A stretch of DNA of 64,000 nucleotides from Bacteroidales bacterium (GTDB lineage Bacteria; Bacteroidota; Bacteroidia; Bacteroidales; Bacteroidaceae): contig JAAYDO010000209.1 in the NCBI GenBank assembly GCA_012729225.1, positions 1 through 64,000 on the forward strand, read 5' to 3'. Positions 55,575 through 64,000 of the stretch are shown piece after piece. A program made the translations under genes and the position numbers. Numbering within the stretch: the stretch's first letter is position 1; each line of letters opens with the position of its first letter. The notes beneath the pieces are model-generated. The model was given only the letters and a program-made list of their open reading frames with translations. It ran no database searches and was not told where the DNA came from.

Positions 55575-55648
55575 GCTTCAGTAGCTCAGTTGGTTAGAGC
55601 ACATGACTGTTAATCATGGGGTCGTTGGTTCAAGCCCATCCTGAAGCG
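55575..55648 (+). tRNA. tRNA-Asn (GTT)
   Basis: The 74-nt cloverleaf has acceptor stem GCTTCAG / CTGAAGC, a D-arm with GCTC / GAGC, anticodon stem CATGA / TCATG around CTGTTAA (anticodon GTT, Asn) and T-loop TTCAAGC. The T-stem GTTGG / CCATC has one T-T mismatch. No CCA is encoded after the discriminator G. A promoter lies directly upstream and a terminator directly downstream. Confidence 0.93.
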
Positions 55649-55650
55649 CA

Positions 55651-55683
55651 AAAGGGAATCACTATAACATGATTCCCTTTTTT
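55651..55683 (+). terminator. Rho-independent terminator of tRNA-Asn
   Basis: AAAGGGAATCA and TGATTCCCTTT form a perfect 11-bp stem with an 8-nt loop, followed by TTT. Confidence 0.88.
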
Positions 55684-55886
55684 CATGGCGAGGGGGATAC
55701 AGCACTCCTTCTTCACATTTTGTAAAAATTTGAGTTTTGCGAATCGTTGTTTTTGTGATTTTTTTATAAATTTCCCCTCCCACCACCTCTATTTCTGCGC
55801 ACTTACAAGGGGACTCTACCCCACTTATTATTGCCGTCCCTATCATATCTCTCAGGGGCAATAGGTTCTTTTTACCCATCACCGTT

Positions 55887-57374
55887 TCAACTCTTAGTCC
55901 AGAAGTCGCGAGTGAAGAGGATGATGATGGGGAAAATTTCGAGACGACCAATGAGCATGAGGAAGGAGCAGACCCATTTGGCAAGGGGAGTGAGTATGGC
56001 CCAGGAGTGGACTGGACCGTAGTAGCCCATGCCTGGTCCCACATTGCTGAGGCTGGACATGGCAATGCCAAAGGCTTCGTAGTAATCGAAATCGGGATGG
56101 ACATCGTTGGGATTTACACCTGTCAGCGCCAACACGAAGGCTCCGAAAAAGAGGGAACAGACAAAAAGAGCCACGAAACCCAGAAGGGTCTTGACCACTC
56201 CAAGCGAAATGATGCTATCGTTCATGCGCACGGGAATGACGGCACGAGGATGAAGAATGTGAGTGAACTCATTGAGGAGCACACGAAGAATGATGCTGAT
56301 ACGCATGCACTTGAATCCTCCGCTAGTGCTGCCCGAACATGCTCCTACAAACATCACGAAGAGGAGGGCAGGCATAAGCTGCACAGGCCAAACGGTGTAA
56401 TCGACCGTGGCAAGCCCTGTTGTGGTCTCAAGAGAGATGACGGTGAACAGACTGTGACGAATGGCTTCCTCCAGATCGTAAGCAGAGGAAGAATGGGTCA
56501 CGAGTGTGATGGTGCAGATGAGTGAAATACCCAAAGAGATGACGAGGTAGGTGCGGAGCTCGGCATTATGGAAGAACTTTTTGAACTTTCCTTTGAGAAT
56601 AGTATAATATATTAATGTGTAGTTGACACCCGACATGAACATGAAGAGAATGAGCACGTACTCGATGGCAGGAGATTTGAAATAGTCGTCGAGCAAGGCA
56701 GAGTGAGTGCCGTAGCCGCCTGTGGCTGTGGTGACGAAGGAGTAATTGACCGCATCGAAGAAACTCATTCCACAAATCCAGAGAGAGAGGATGCAGAGAA
56801 CGGTGAGCATGAGGTAGATTCCTCCTATCCATTTGGCTGCCACAGAAATGCGGGGATGGACCTTGTCGTGGAGCGGTCCTGTGGATTCGGCAGCAAAGAG
56901 TTTGACCTCGCCCACTCCGAAGGCGGGAAGGATGGCGATGGTGAAGAAAACGATACCAATACCGCCTATCCACTGAGTGAGGCTGCGCCAGAAGAGCAAG
57001 CCACGGGGCATAGAGTCGAGGTCGTCAATGATGGTGGCCCCCGTGCTGGTGAATCCCGACATTGTTTCGAAGAATGCGCTCGCCACATCAGGCACTTGGG
57101 GGCTGGACAAGAAGGGCAACAGCCCAATGAGAGTGAAGAGCACCCACACGACGGAAACCACGATATAACCATCTTTTCGACCCATCTTCTTACCTGCGTT
57201 GCGACCAAGGAGGATGCCTGTGATGCCTAATGCAAGAGCTATGGCTATGGGAGGGACAAAAGCCTCCACGCCTTCACCGTAGATCCATGAGACAATCTGA
57301 CATGCCGTCATGAGGCCTGCCTCGATGAGGACGAGGAAGCCAAGGATACGAAATATAAGTTTCCAATTGACCAT
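55887..57374 (-). CDS. trkH: TrkH family potassium uptake protein
   Basis: TrkH is the K+ channel-like membrane subunit of the Trk/Ktr uptake system. The 495-residue protein has about ten to twelve membrane segments and four selectivity-filter-like loops: TSTGATI near residue 110, TTATGGYGT, TTTGLATVD and SNVGPGMGY. It lies about 135 bp downstream of trkA, so both subunits are together. No terminator is evident after it. Confidence 0.95.
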   Translation of the reverse strand: MVNWKLIFRILGFLVLIEAGLMTACQIVSWIYGEGVEAFVPPIAIALALGITGILLGRNAGKKMGRKDGYIVVSVVWVLFTLIGLLPFLSSPQVPDVASAFFETMSGFTSTGATIIDDLDSMPRGLLFWRSLTQWIGGIGIVFFTIAILPAFGVGEVKLFAAESTGPLHDKVHPRISVAAKWIGGIYLMLTVLCILSLWICGMSFFDAVNYSFVTTATGGYGTHSALLDDYFKSPAIEYVLILFMFMSGVNYTLIYYTILKGKFKKFFHNAELRTYLVISLGISLICTITLVTHSSSAYDLEEAIRHSLFTVISLETTTGLATVDYTVWPVQLMPALLFVMFVGACSGSTSGGFKCMRISIILRVLLNEFTHILHPRAVIPVRMNDSIISLGVVKTLLGFVALFVCSLFFGAFVLALTGVNPNDVHPDFDYYEAFGIAMSSLSNVGPGMGYYGPVHSWAILTPLAKWVCSFLMLIGRLEIFPIIILFTRDFWTKS

Positions 57375-57509
57375 TTTCTATCTTGAACTCGGGCTTTCCA
57401 AACAAAATCAAGGGGCGGTATGAAGCCACGGTGTAGGGTTGTTTGGATGGGGTTATTTTACTTGAGTGTTTTTTTGTGTGGGGTTGTACTTGTTTCTATC
57501 GGATTGGTT

Positions 57510-58892
57510 TTATTGAAACAATCTGTCGAGTTTGCGGAGCATGTTGCTGGTGCAGAACACAACAATGCGGTCGCCCTCACGAAGTTGGGTCATGCCTTTC
57601 ACGAGCATGGATTTGCCATCGCGCGACATGCCACCGATATTGACCCCTTCTGGGAATTTGATGTCCTTAATGAGTTTTCGGGTTACTTTTGCACCAGCCT
57701 TAACCACAATTTCTGCCACATCGGCATTGGCAATGGTAAGCATCTTCACATTATCTACATCGCCCTCGAGGAGCATGCGGTAGATGTGGCTGGCAGCAAT
57801 CATTTTCTTGTTGATGACAGTGCCAATGTCGAGGTCGTCTGCCATGTCGAAATAGTCAAGGTTCTCCACCTGGGCGATGGTCTTCTTGATGCCTCGACGT
57901 CGGGCCGCCACACAAGCCAAGATGTTCTGCTGGTCGTTGTTGGTCAGGGCGATGAGCGCCTCCATGCTGCCATACCCTTCATCGTTGAGCAAATCGACAT
58001 CATAGCCCTCTCCTTCAAGAAGCATTGTTTTAGGTGCCACCAAGGACTGGAGCTGTTCGAGGCGTTGCAGGTCTGACTCTATAATCTTGACACTATCATG
58101 AATCTGTGCCAACTTCCAGCTTGCTCGAACTGAGAGTTTGCCACCACCTATCATCACACTATTCTTCACAGAGGGGTATTCATCCTTTCCTGTGAGGTGG
58201 CGGATCTCCTCTATATTCTCTTTGGTTGTCATGAAAAACACCAAATCGTGAGGCAAAATCTTCTCATCACCACGAGGACTGATGGTGTCCCCATCACGCT
58301 TGATGGCTACCACATGGAAGTTGTGCCCATGCTCAAGACCTATCTCCTTGAGGGTGTGACCCACCAGAAGGTTGTTTTGATTGCATATTCCACGTTCGTA
58401 GATAGGATGAGTGTCATGCATTTTCACACTGAGCAGAAGAAGTTCGCCATTGTTGAACTCCCACATCTGGCGCACCCAACTGTATCGTGCACTGGCTGCA
58501 ATGTCATCAGCCGCCAGGAGTTCGGGATAGATGAGCGACTCAATGCCCATTTTCTTGAAAAGTTCGGCATTCTCTGGCTTCATGTATTCGTAGTTGTCCA
58601 CTCTCGCCACAGTCTTGCGAGCACCCAACTGTTTTGCCAACATGGCACAAGCAATATTCTCACTCTCGTTGGGAGTAACTGCGATGAAGAGGTCGCACTT
58701 GCCTACCTCTGCATCCTTCAGTCCCTTGATTGAAGTGGGTTGGCGGAGCAGTGTCATGATGTCCAGTTCACTGGTCACCCTGATCAGGTTCTTCTCCTGC
58801 CCATCAATCAAGATAACATCCTGATTGTCGTTGGAGAGCAAACGAGCCAAATATGTGCCTACTGCGCCAGCACCGGCAATGACTATTTTCAT
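57510..58892 (-). CDS. trkA: Trk system regulatory subunit TrkA
   Basis: TrkA binds nucleotides in the cytoplasm and gates TrkH. The 460-residue product has two halves, each a Rossmann RCK_N plus RCK_C domain: [20 protein letters not shown] at the start and a second Rossmann domain around residue 230 ([20 protein letters not shown]). The length fits the two-domain TrkA of enteric bacteria. It overlaps dxs by 4 bp. Confidence 0.95.
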   Translation of the reverse strand: MKIVIAGAGAVGTYLARLLSNDNQDVILIDGQEKNLIRVTSELDIMTLLRQPTSIKGLKDAEVGKCDLFIAVTPNESENIACAMLAKQLGARKTVARVDNYEYMKPENAELFKKMGIESLIYPELLAADDIAASARYSWVRQMWEFNNGELLLLSVKMHDTHPIYERGICNQNNLLVGHTLKEIGLEHGHNFHVVAIKRDGDTISPRGDEKILPHDLVFFMTTKENIEEIRHLTGKDEYPSVKNSVMIGGGKLSVRASWKLAQIHDSVKIIESDLQRLEQLQSLVAPKTMLLEGEGYDVDLLNDEGYGSMEALIALTNNDQQNILACVAARRRGIKKTIAQVENLDYFDMADDLDIGTVINKKMIAASHIYRMLLEGDVDNVKMLTIANADVAEIVVKAGAKVTRKLIKDIKFPEGVNIGGMSRDGKSMLVKGMTQLREGDRIVVFCTSNMLRKLDRLFQ

Positions 58893-60805
58893 GACAAAAC
58901 CTTTGCTATGCTTTCAGCATCCATCCCGCAGAGTTTGCGGAGTTCTGCCACCGTGCCATGAGGAACAAAACGGTCGCAGGGGATGCCTATGCGTTTAACA
59001 TCTACTTCATATCCATTGTCGGAAAAGAACTCGAGCACAGCACTGCCCAGACCTCCAGAGATGACTCCGTCTTCCACCGTGACCACTCTCTTGAAGTTGC
59101 GCCCCACCTCATGAAGGAGGTCGGTGTCGAGCGGCTTGAGGAAGCGCATGTCATAGTGAGCTATGCTGAGTGGCGACCCGGGATGCTCATTGAGCGAAGC
59201 CAGTTCAGCTATGGCGATGGCCTTCTGTGCCTCCACGCCGATAGGGCCCAATGTGAGCACGGCTGTATCTTTACCTTCCTTGAGTTTGCGCCCTTTCCCG
59301 ACCGGTATCTCTTCCAATGGGCACTGCCACTCAATTGTGTTTCCACGACCACGAGGGTAGCGGATGACAAACACGCCCTTGCCTGGCAGTTGGGCTGTGT
59401 ACATCAATCTGCGCAACTCTGGCTCATTCATAGGAGAAGAGATGGTCACATCAGGGATAGGGCGGAGAAAAGCAAGGTCGAAAGCGCCATGATGAGTTGG
59501 ACCGTCTTCGCCCACAAGACCTGCACGATCCAGACAGAGCACCATGTTGAGACGCATGGTGGCTGCATCGTGGATGATATTGTCGTAGGCACGCTGCATG
59601 AATGATGAATAGATATTGCAGAAGGGAATCATGCCATCTTTGGCCATGCCACCCGAGAAGGTGACCGCATGCCCCTCGGCTATGCCCACATCAAACACAC
59701 GGTTGGGCATGGCATTCATCATGATATTCATAGAGCAACCTGTAGGCATGGCTGGAGTGACTCCTACAATCTTGGGGTTCTGCTGCGCCAACTCAAGAAG
59801 TGTCTTTCCAAACACATCTTGGAACTTAGGTGGATGGGGCTTTTCATCATGGCTGACGATACGTTCACCCGTGTCGGGATCAAACTTGCCTGGAGCATGC
59901 CAAATGGTGGCATCTTCCTCTGCAGGCGCATAACCATACCCCTTGGTGGTATGGATATGCAACAGTTTAGGCCCTTTCATTTCTTTGACCACCTGAAGGA
60001 TACGCACCAATTCAACCACATCATTTCCTCCTGCAGGACCAAAATAGCGAATATCCATGCCCTCGAAGATATTCTTCTGGCGAGTGAGAACCGACTTCAC
60101 GCTGTTGTTGAAGCGAATGATGCCCTTACGGCGCTTCTCGTTGAGCACACCCCAGTCAAAGAGTTTCTTTGAGAGTTTATATCGGATGTTGTTATAGGTC
60201 GTGTTCGTAGTGAGGTTGAGCAGATATTGCCTCATGCCTCCCACACTGCAATCAATGGACATATTGTTGTCGTTCAAGACAATCAGCATATCGTTGGGTG
60301 TGCTTGCGGTATTGTTGATACCCTCAAAGGCCAATCCCCCGCTCATCGCTCCATCACCAATCACTGCCACCACCTTCCTATTCTCCTTCTTCAGTTTTGC
60401 CGTCACAGCCATGCCGAGAGCAGCAGAAATGGAGTTGCTGGCATGCCCGCAACAGAAGGTGTCGTATTCGCTCTCGAAAGGATGGGGAAAAGGTTTCAAC
60501 CCATTCAACTTGCGGTTGGTGCAGAATTGGTCACGCCTACCAGTGAGAATCTTATGTCCATATGCCTGATGACCCACATCCCACACAATGCGGTCGTAAG
60601 GTGTATTAAAAACGTAGTGCAAGGCAACAGTGAGCTCCACTACCCCAAGGCTTGACGCCAAGTGACCAGGATTATTTGCCAGTTCCTCAATAATATCGCG
60701 TCTGAGTTCATCACACACTTGTGGCAATTCCTCCACCTTCAATTTGCGTAGGTCAGCAGGATCATCTATTTTCGTTAAATATTTATATTCGCTACTGTCT
60801 CCCAT
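58889..60805 (-). CDS. dxs: 1-deoxy-D-xylulose-5-phosphate synthase
   Basis: DXS makes DXP from pyruvate and glyceraldehyde 3-phosphate using thiamine diphosphate, the first step of the MEP pathway. The 638-residue product has [20 protein letters not shown], the ThDP motif [20 protein letters not shown] with its Mg-binding [13 protein letters not shown], the [20 protein letters not shown] segment and [15 protein letters not shown] near the C-terminus. A consensus promoter lies just upstream. Coupling to trkA (4-bp overlap) is common in Bacteroidetes. Confidence 0.97.
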   Translation of the reverse strand: MGDSSEYKYLTKIDDPADLRKLKVEELPQVCDELRRDIIEELANNPGHLASSLGVVELTVALHYVFNTPYDRIVWDVGHQAYGHKILTGRRDQFCTNRKLNGLKPFPHPFESEYDTFCCGHASNSISAALGMAVTAKLKKENRKVVAVIGDGAMSGGLAFEGINNTASTPNDMLIVLNDNNMSIDCSVGGMRQYLLNLTTNTTYNNIRYKLSKKLFDWGVLNEKRRKGIIRFNNSVKSVLTRQKNIFEGMDIRYFGPAGGNDVVELVRILQVVKEMKGPKLLHIHTTKGYGYAPAEEDATIWHAPGKFDPDTGERIVSHDEKPHPPKFQDVFGKTLLELAQQNPKIVGVTPAMPTGCSMNIMMNAMPNRVFDVGIAEGHAVTFSGGMAKDGMIPFCNIYSSFMQRAYDNIIHDAATMRLNMVLCLDRAGLVGEDGPTHHGAFDLAFLRPIPDVTISSPMNEPELRRLMYTAQLPGKGVFVIRYPRGRGNTIEWQCPLEEIPVGKGRKLKEGKDTAVLTLGPIGVEAQKAIAIAELASLNEHPGSPLSIAHYDMRFLKPLDTDLLHEVGRNFKRVVTVEDGVISGGLGSAVLEFFSDNGYEVDVKRIGIPCDRFVPHGTVAELRKLCGMDAESIAKVLS

Positions 60806-60826
60806 ATTTTAATTATAAAAACATTG

Positions 60827-60858
60827 CAAAGGTACGATTATGCAAGTGAAAAAACAAA
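60827..60858 (-). promoter_or_regulatory. Promoter of the dxs-trkA-trkH operon
   Basis: TTTG (60855-60858) and TACCTTTG (60827-60834) on the minus strand are 20 bp apart, a full match to the Bacteroidetes consensus, 22 bp before the dxs start. Confidence 0.8.
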
Positions 60859-61597
60859 TTTATTTGAGTTTTTCCGAACGTGAGCACCCTTGGGGAAAGT
60901 TCAGCGGTATGATTAAGCGAGCGAGAAGTCCTATTCAACGTGAGTTCGACGAATCCAGAAGAAGAACAGGTGATTTCGATTGACATGGCAAAGGCAAGGA
61001 GTATTTTTGTCCTCATCATCAAAAAGAAAGATAACTTGGCGGTCGCTTTCTTCCACCAGAATGTCTCAATTGTCTCAGTCTCGCCCCTTCTGATACGCAT
61101 GTTTCTCAAATACCCAATTCAGATTTTCACTTTTTCGCCTCTTGTGCCACAGTGCGCATCTGGGGATTTTGATTGAGACAAGTGAGACAATACGCCACTT
61201 TCGATACACCCTCCCCATGCTTCCACAAGCCTTCGAGATGCCTTCGAGATGCCTTCGAGATGATTTCGAGATAATTAATGTGAGCTGGGCAGATTCAATC
61301 TGTCACTTCCACATCCTTCACATCCTTATGAGCATGACAACACAAACGAGCATGCGAGAAATGACGAAAAGACCTTTGCCTTCCCACGTTTTTCCACAAA
61401 AGGAAGACCAACCATACATATACAAACGACACACTTAAGATTTTCAGGGACTAAAAACTCATTGCGTCAGCCAATCATCATCTTTTATTTCTGCAAGAAA
61501 AGGACAATTCTACTACTGTTTTATCCTATACGTTTTTATTTTTATTCAATAACGGATATTTTAGTTAATTTCTGTTGGTGGATACAACAAAACAACA
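60859..61597. other. Intergenic spacer with repeat
   Basis: This spacer between divergent dxs and the barrel gene holds one ACGTGAGTTC motif (60936-60955) and the dispersed repeat copy E (61207-61278). No gene is seen; the ORFs 60940, 61142 and 61462 on the plus strand look like chance. Confidence 0.5.
61207..61278 (+). repeat. Dispersed 11-bp-unit repeat, copy E
   Basis: ACCCTCCCCATGCTTCCACA is followed by three exact CCTTCGAGATG units, then ATTTCGAGATAATTAATG. It is the most regular copy and shows the period clearly. Confidence 0.82.
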
Positions 61598-61605
61598 TAT
61601 CTTTG
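61598..61605 (+). promoter_or_regulatory. -7 element TATCTTTG before the barrel gene
   Basis: TATCTTTG fits the -7 consensus; TTG at 61575-61577 is a partial -33 about 20 bp upstream. The leader is about 85 nt to the ATG at 61695. Confidence 0.6.
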
Positions 61606-61694
61606 CAACATCACTCAACAAGAGGGGATTCCGAAAACCTCTGAGCGACATTATTAAAAGAGTAGGAAAAAACTAATTGTAAAATGAGAAAATT

Positions 61695-62246
61695 ATGAAA
61701 AAATTGATTCTTGCTGCTCTCGTAGCGATTGTTTCTGTTTCAGCTAACGCTCAGTACTGGGTTGGTGGTGAAGTAGGCTTCAGCGCTGGTAAGACCACAG
61801 TCAATGGTAACAAGATTAACAGCGATGCCACATTTAAGTTCCTTCCACAGGTTGGTTATCAGCTCAACGACAAGTTCGATGTTGCTTTGACTATCGGTAT
61901 GGCACACTACAATGATGATGGCATATCAGACACTAACATGAACTCATTTATCTTGAACCCATACCTCCGTTACAAGTTCGCAAGCGCTGGTAACTTCACT
62001 TTCTTTGTGGACGGCGGTTTCACATACCAGTACACTCACACCAGTGGCGTGAAAGACAACCTCAACCAGTGGGAAATCGGCATCAAGCCAGGCTTCTCTT
62101 ACGCTCTCAACGACAAGGTTAGCCTTGTTGCTCACGTAGGTGACCTCTCTTACCAGTTTGGCAAGCAGGGTGACGTTAAGACCAACCGTTTCAACATGGG
62201 TGTAGATGGTACTAATCTCTCTATCGGTGCTTACGTAAACTTCTAA
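61695..62246 (+). CDS. Small outer-membrane beta-barrel protein
   Basis: The 183-residue protein has a signal peptide (MKKLILAALVAIVSVSANAQ) and then alternating strands with aromatic ends (YWVGGEVGFSAGKTTVNGNK, FKFLPQVGYQLNDKFDVAL, FFVDGGFTYQYTHTSGVKDN) and a C-terminal TNLSIGAYVNF. The pattern fits an eight-stranded outer-membrane barrel of the OmpW/opacity type. It has its own promoter and a strong terminator, so it is probably abundant and expressed alone. Function not clear. Confidence 0.82.
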   Translation: MKKLILAALVAIVSVSANAQYWVGGEVGFSAGKTTVNGNKINSDATFKFLPQVGYQLNDKFDVALTIGMAHYNDDGISDTNMNSFILNPYLRYKFASAGNFTFFVDGGFTYQYTHTSGVKDNLNQWEIGIKPGFSYALNDKVSLVAHVGDLSYQFGKQGDVKTNRFNMGVDGTNLSIGAYVNF

Positions 62247-62273
62247 TAGAAGACATAAAAAAAATAAACACAT

Positions 62274-62316
62274 GAAAGGGGTGGCAATCTGTTTGCCACC
62301 CCTTTCCTTTTTGTCT
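62274..62316 (+). terminator. Rho-independent terminator of the barrel gene
   Basis: GAAAGGGGTGGCAA and TTGCCACCCCTTTC form a perfect 14-bp stem with a 5-nt loop, followed by CTTTTTGTCTTTTT. It lies between convergent genes and may serve both. Confidence 0.92.
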
Positions 62317-62352
62317 TTTTACAACGAAAGAAGCGTATTGTTCCCTACATCT

Positions 62353-64000
62353 TTAATAGTATATTTCCAATTTGCCCACATGAGGAGCAAGTTTTTCAAG
62401 ATTGGGCAACTGCATGTAGTCGCCATAGATGTGGCGAAGATGTGCATCCGCATTGCCTGGGACAGGAAACCCATGTCCCTCAAACGAATGGGTGGAAAGA
62501 GGGAAAATCTCATCCCTGAAACGTGGATTATGATAAGGAATGCCCATTCCACTGGTGATTACACCACAAGGGATGAACCTGCAAACGAATCGCAGGAAAG
62601 GGAAGACCAACTTACGGTTGAAGTTGAAGATGCAACGCACCTGAGGCATGCTTTTCGCATCGTCAGTGCTGGTTCGCCACACCTTATACATGTGACCCAC
62701 GGTCTTCTCTGTCAGCCGATGCAATGCTATAGGATGTCGCTCCATTGGGAAAATGTCTATGTAAACTCCCTTCTCTTTCCAAAGACGATCATAACCCGTG
62801 TTCTCCTCCATACGAGAACGGCGATCACGAATCTTTGCATAGAAAAAGAAATAATCCGGGTCGGTCTCATGATTCTGCAATGCCAGCCAATCAGGCAATT
62901 CTCTCGGCAACACCTTCATCAGGTGAAGATAATCTTCACGCATCATCTCTATATCAAGGTCATCATCCCAAGGAATAAAGCCATCATGGCGCAAAGCACC
63001 AATAAGCGTTCCACTACTGAGCCAATAAGGTATCTGGTGCTTCTGGCAGATGCGATCCACCTCCAGAAGAATATCCAACATGCGAAGTTGCATCCGACGA
63101 AGCGGAGAACCATCAGGATTGAAACGCTTGCGGAGCGACTGGTGCAGGAGACAACGGTTGCCCCACTCCATCACCTTTTTCATCACAGGAGTATCCACTC
63201 CCTGCTTCTGCGCTAATCGACACACAAGTTCCAATCCATAAGGGAAATCCTCTGTGAAATATCTGCTGCCAAAATCTGGAACAAAGCCGCCTTCCACCTC
63301 TTTCATAGGAGATGCGATGCCTTGAAATGCTTTGATAGATTGCAACTTCTGCGTGAGTGAGGCCACGTCATGACTTTCATAATAATCAAGAATGGCGGGG
63401 ATGCTGCCAGAAGTGACCGGAAGAGTGGAAAGAAGATTCTGAAACTCCTTGTCCATAGCAATAAGATTCTCAGAAGCCTCATCTGTCCATTGCTCATAGA
63501 AAAGGCTCTGTTCAGGATAGATCTGTCCAGGCTTCCAATCTTTCCACAAACTATACAAACGGGCAGGATGCAAGAGCGGATTGCTATTGGTGAGGCTCGC
63601 TTCATAGTAACTGCCAAGCAGATGAACAGGTGCATGAAAAAGCATCTCTATTGTTTGCCGAAGCGTTTCCTTGTCTTCAATCTGTTCCACAGCAATATTT
63701 AGCGAAGATTTATAGCCCAAAAGAGAAGCCGAACGACCGTATTCTGTCACTCGGGATATAAAAGGAACACGCTGAAAGCCAAAGAGAGGAGTTTCACTCG
63801 AAAGCACCTCGAAAGCTTCTTGAAAGAAACCCGTACTGCACACAATGCTTCCTACTGCCACATGAGGCTTCAGGAACGGCTTGACATGCTCCAATTCCTC
63901 TCTAATGGAAAATCCAGGAAGACACAAGAGAACGATGTCTGCATCTGCCACAACATCTTCAGGCTGAGCAGAGATGCGAGCAATGTTGCCTTGAAGTACC
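62353..64000 (-). CDS. Opine dehydrogenase-like/LicD fusion protein, N-terminus beyond window
   Basis: The ORF track starts at a GTG (63951), but the frame is open to the right edge with sensible sequence (QGNIARISAQPEDVVADADI), so the true start lies outside. At least 548 residues are present. The first part (ADIVLLCLPGFSIREELEHV) resembles the C-terminal end of an NAD-binding domain and the middle part a NAD/NADP octopine/nopaline-dehydrogenase domain. The last 230 or so residues form a LicD domain with the core SSGTLIGALRHDGFIPWDDD, the family that transfers phosphocholine or similar groups onto surface sugars. LicD proteins are usually separate. Confidence 0.8.
   Translation of the reverse strand, partial: VLQGNIARISAQPEDVVADADIVLLCLPGFSIREELEHVKPFLKPHVAVGSIVCSTGFFQEAFEVLSSETPLFGFQRVPFISRVTEYGRSASLLGYKSSLNIAVEQIEDKETLRQTIEMLFHAPVHLLGSYYEASLTNSNPLLHPARLYSLWKDWKPGQIYPEQSLFYEQWTDEASENLIAMDKEFQNLLSTLPVTSGSIPAILDYYESHDVASLTQKLQSIKAFQGIASPMKEVEGGFVPDFGSRYFTEDFPYGLELVCRLAQKQGVDTPVMKKVMEWGNRCLLHQSLRKRFNPDGSPLRRMQLRMLDILLEVDRICQKHQIPYWLSSGTLIGALRHDGFIPWDDDLDIEMMREDYLHLMKVLPRELPDWLALQNHETDPDYFFFYAKIRDRRSRMEENTGYDRLWKEKGVYIDIFPMERHPIALHRLTEKTVGHMYKVWRTSTDDAKSMPQVRCIFNFNRKLVFPFLRFVCRFIPCGVITSGMGIPYHNPRFRDEIFPLSTHSFEGHGFPVPGNADAHLRHIYGDYMQLPNLEKLAPHVGKLEIYY

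Overview
The window looks like a chromosomal segment of a Bacteroidales bacterium, most like Prevotella or a close relative. Three things support this. Many genes are preceded by the Bacteroidetes -7 element TAnnTTTG, often with TTTG 19-21 bp upstream, and Shine-Dalgarno sequences are mostly weak. The families are typical of the phylum: DUF3109, DUF2490, a bacterial GH3-like protein, a secreted protein with a sorting-like C-terminus, and a CE1-GH5 fusion. Gene orders such as rimP-nusA-infB and acpP-fabF-rnc are also seen in Bacteroidales. No rRNA, prophage, intact insertion sequence or CRISPR array is visible.

Layout. 0-3 kb (minus strand): the edge of a YeiB/DUF418-like membrane protein, a stand-alone receiver protein and a large cysteine-rich signalling protein. 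3.4-14.2 kb: one long minus-strand run, rimP-nusA-infB-cvpA-sufB-sufC-sufD-ribF-DUF3109, joining translation and transcription factors to Fe-S cluster assembly and flavin synthesis. 14.8 kb: a lone precorrin-2 C20-methyltransferase. 15.6-18 kb: ECF sigma factor, anti-sigma factor and a secreted protein whose frame continues past its stop codon. 18.8-29.9 kb (mostly minus): an Ig-like lipoprotein, GH3, acpP-fabF-rnc, typA facing away from rpsO, a lipid A acyltransferase and a family 9 glycosyltransferase. 30-31.6 kb: a small AT-rich islet with a frameshifted small secreted-protein gene and an intact lipoprotein. 32-36 kb: a tight five-gene operon, VTC polymerase, DUF4956, DUF2490, a small secreted protein and a Cthe_2159-like beta-helix protein. 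36-45.6 kb: carB, a Sel1 protein, pyrH facing away from pyrE, an SRPBCC protein, argH, an aldo/keto reductase and a Rieske-like lipoprotein. 45.7-51.7 kb (plus): a Wzx-like flippase, fumarase, an orphan 98-residue gene, frr, rsgA and a TPR protein. 51.9-54.7 kb: a 927-residue esterase-cellulase fusion. 55.6 kb: tRNA-Asn. 55.9-60.8 kb: trkH, trkA, dxs. 61.7 kb: a small outer-membrane beta-barrel. 62.4 kb to the right edge: a dehydrogenase-LicD fusion, cut off at its N-terminus.

Most genes are housekeeping. The best candidate for a poorly described system is the VTC-DUF4956-DUF2490-Cthe_2159 operon: a predicted cytoplasmic polyphosphate polymerase, a membrane partner, an outer-membrane-type barrel and two secreted proteins. 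The long spacers also hold at least two dispersed repeat families. One has five copies of a short element built from 11-bp units. The other has two copies of a composite element containing a 22-bp tandem array. A third spacer has a separate 22-bp array with CCATATGG cores.
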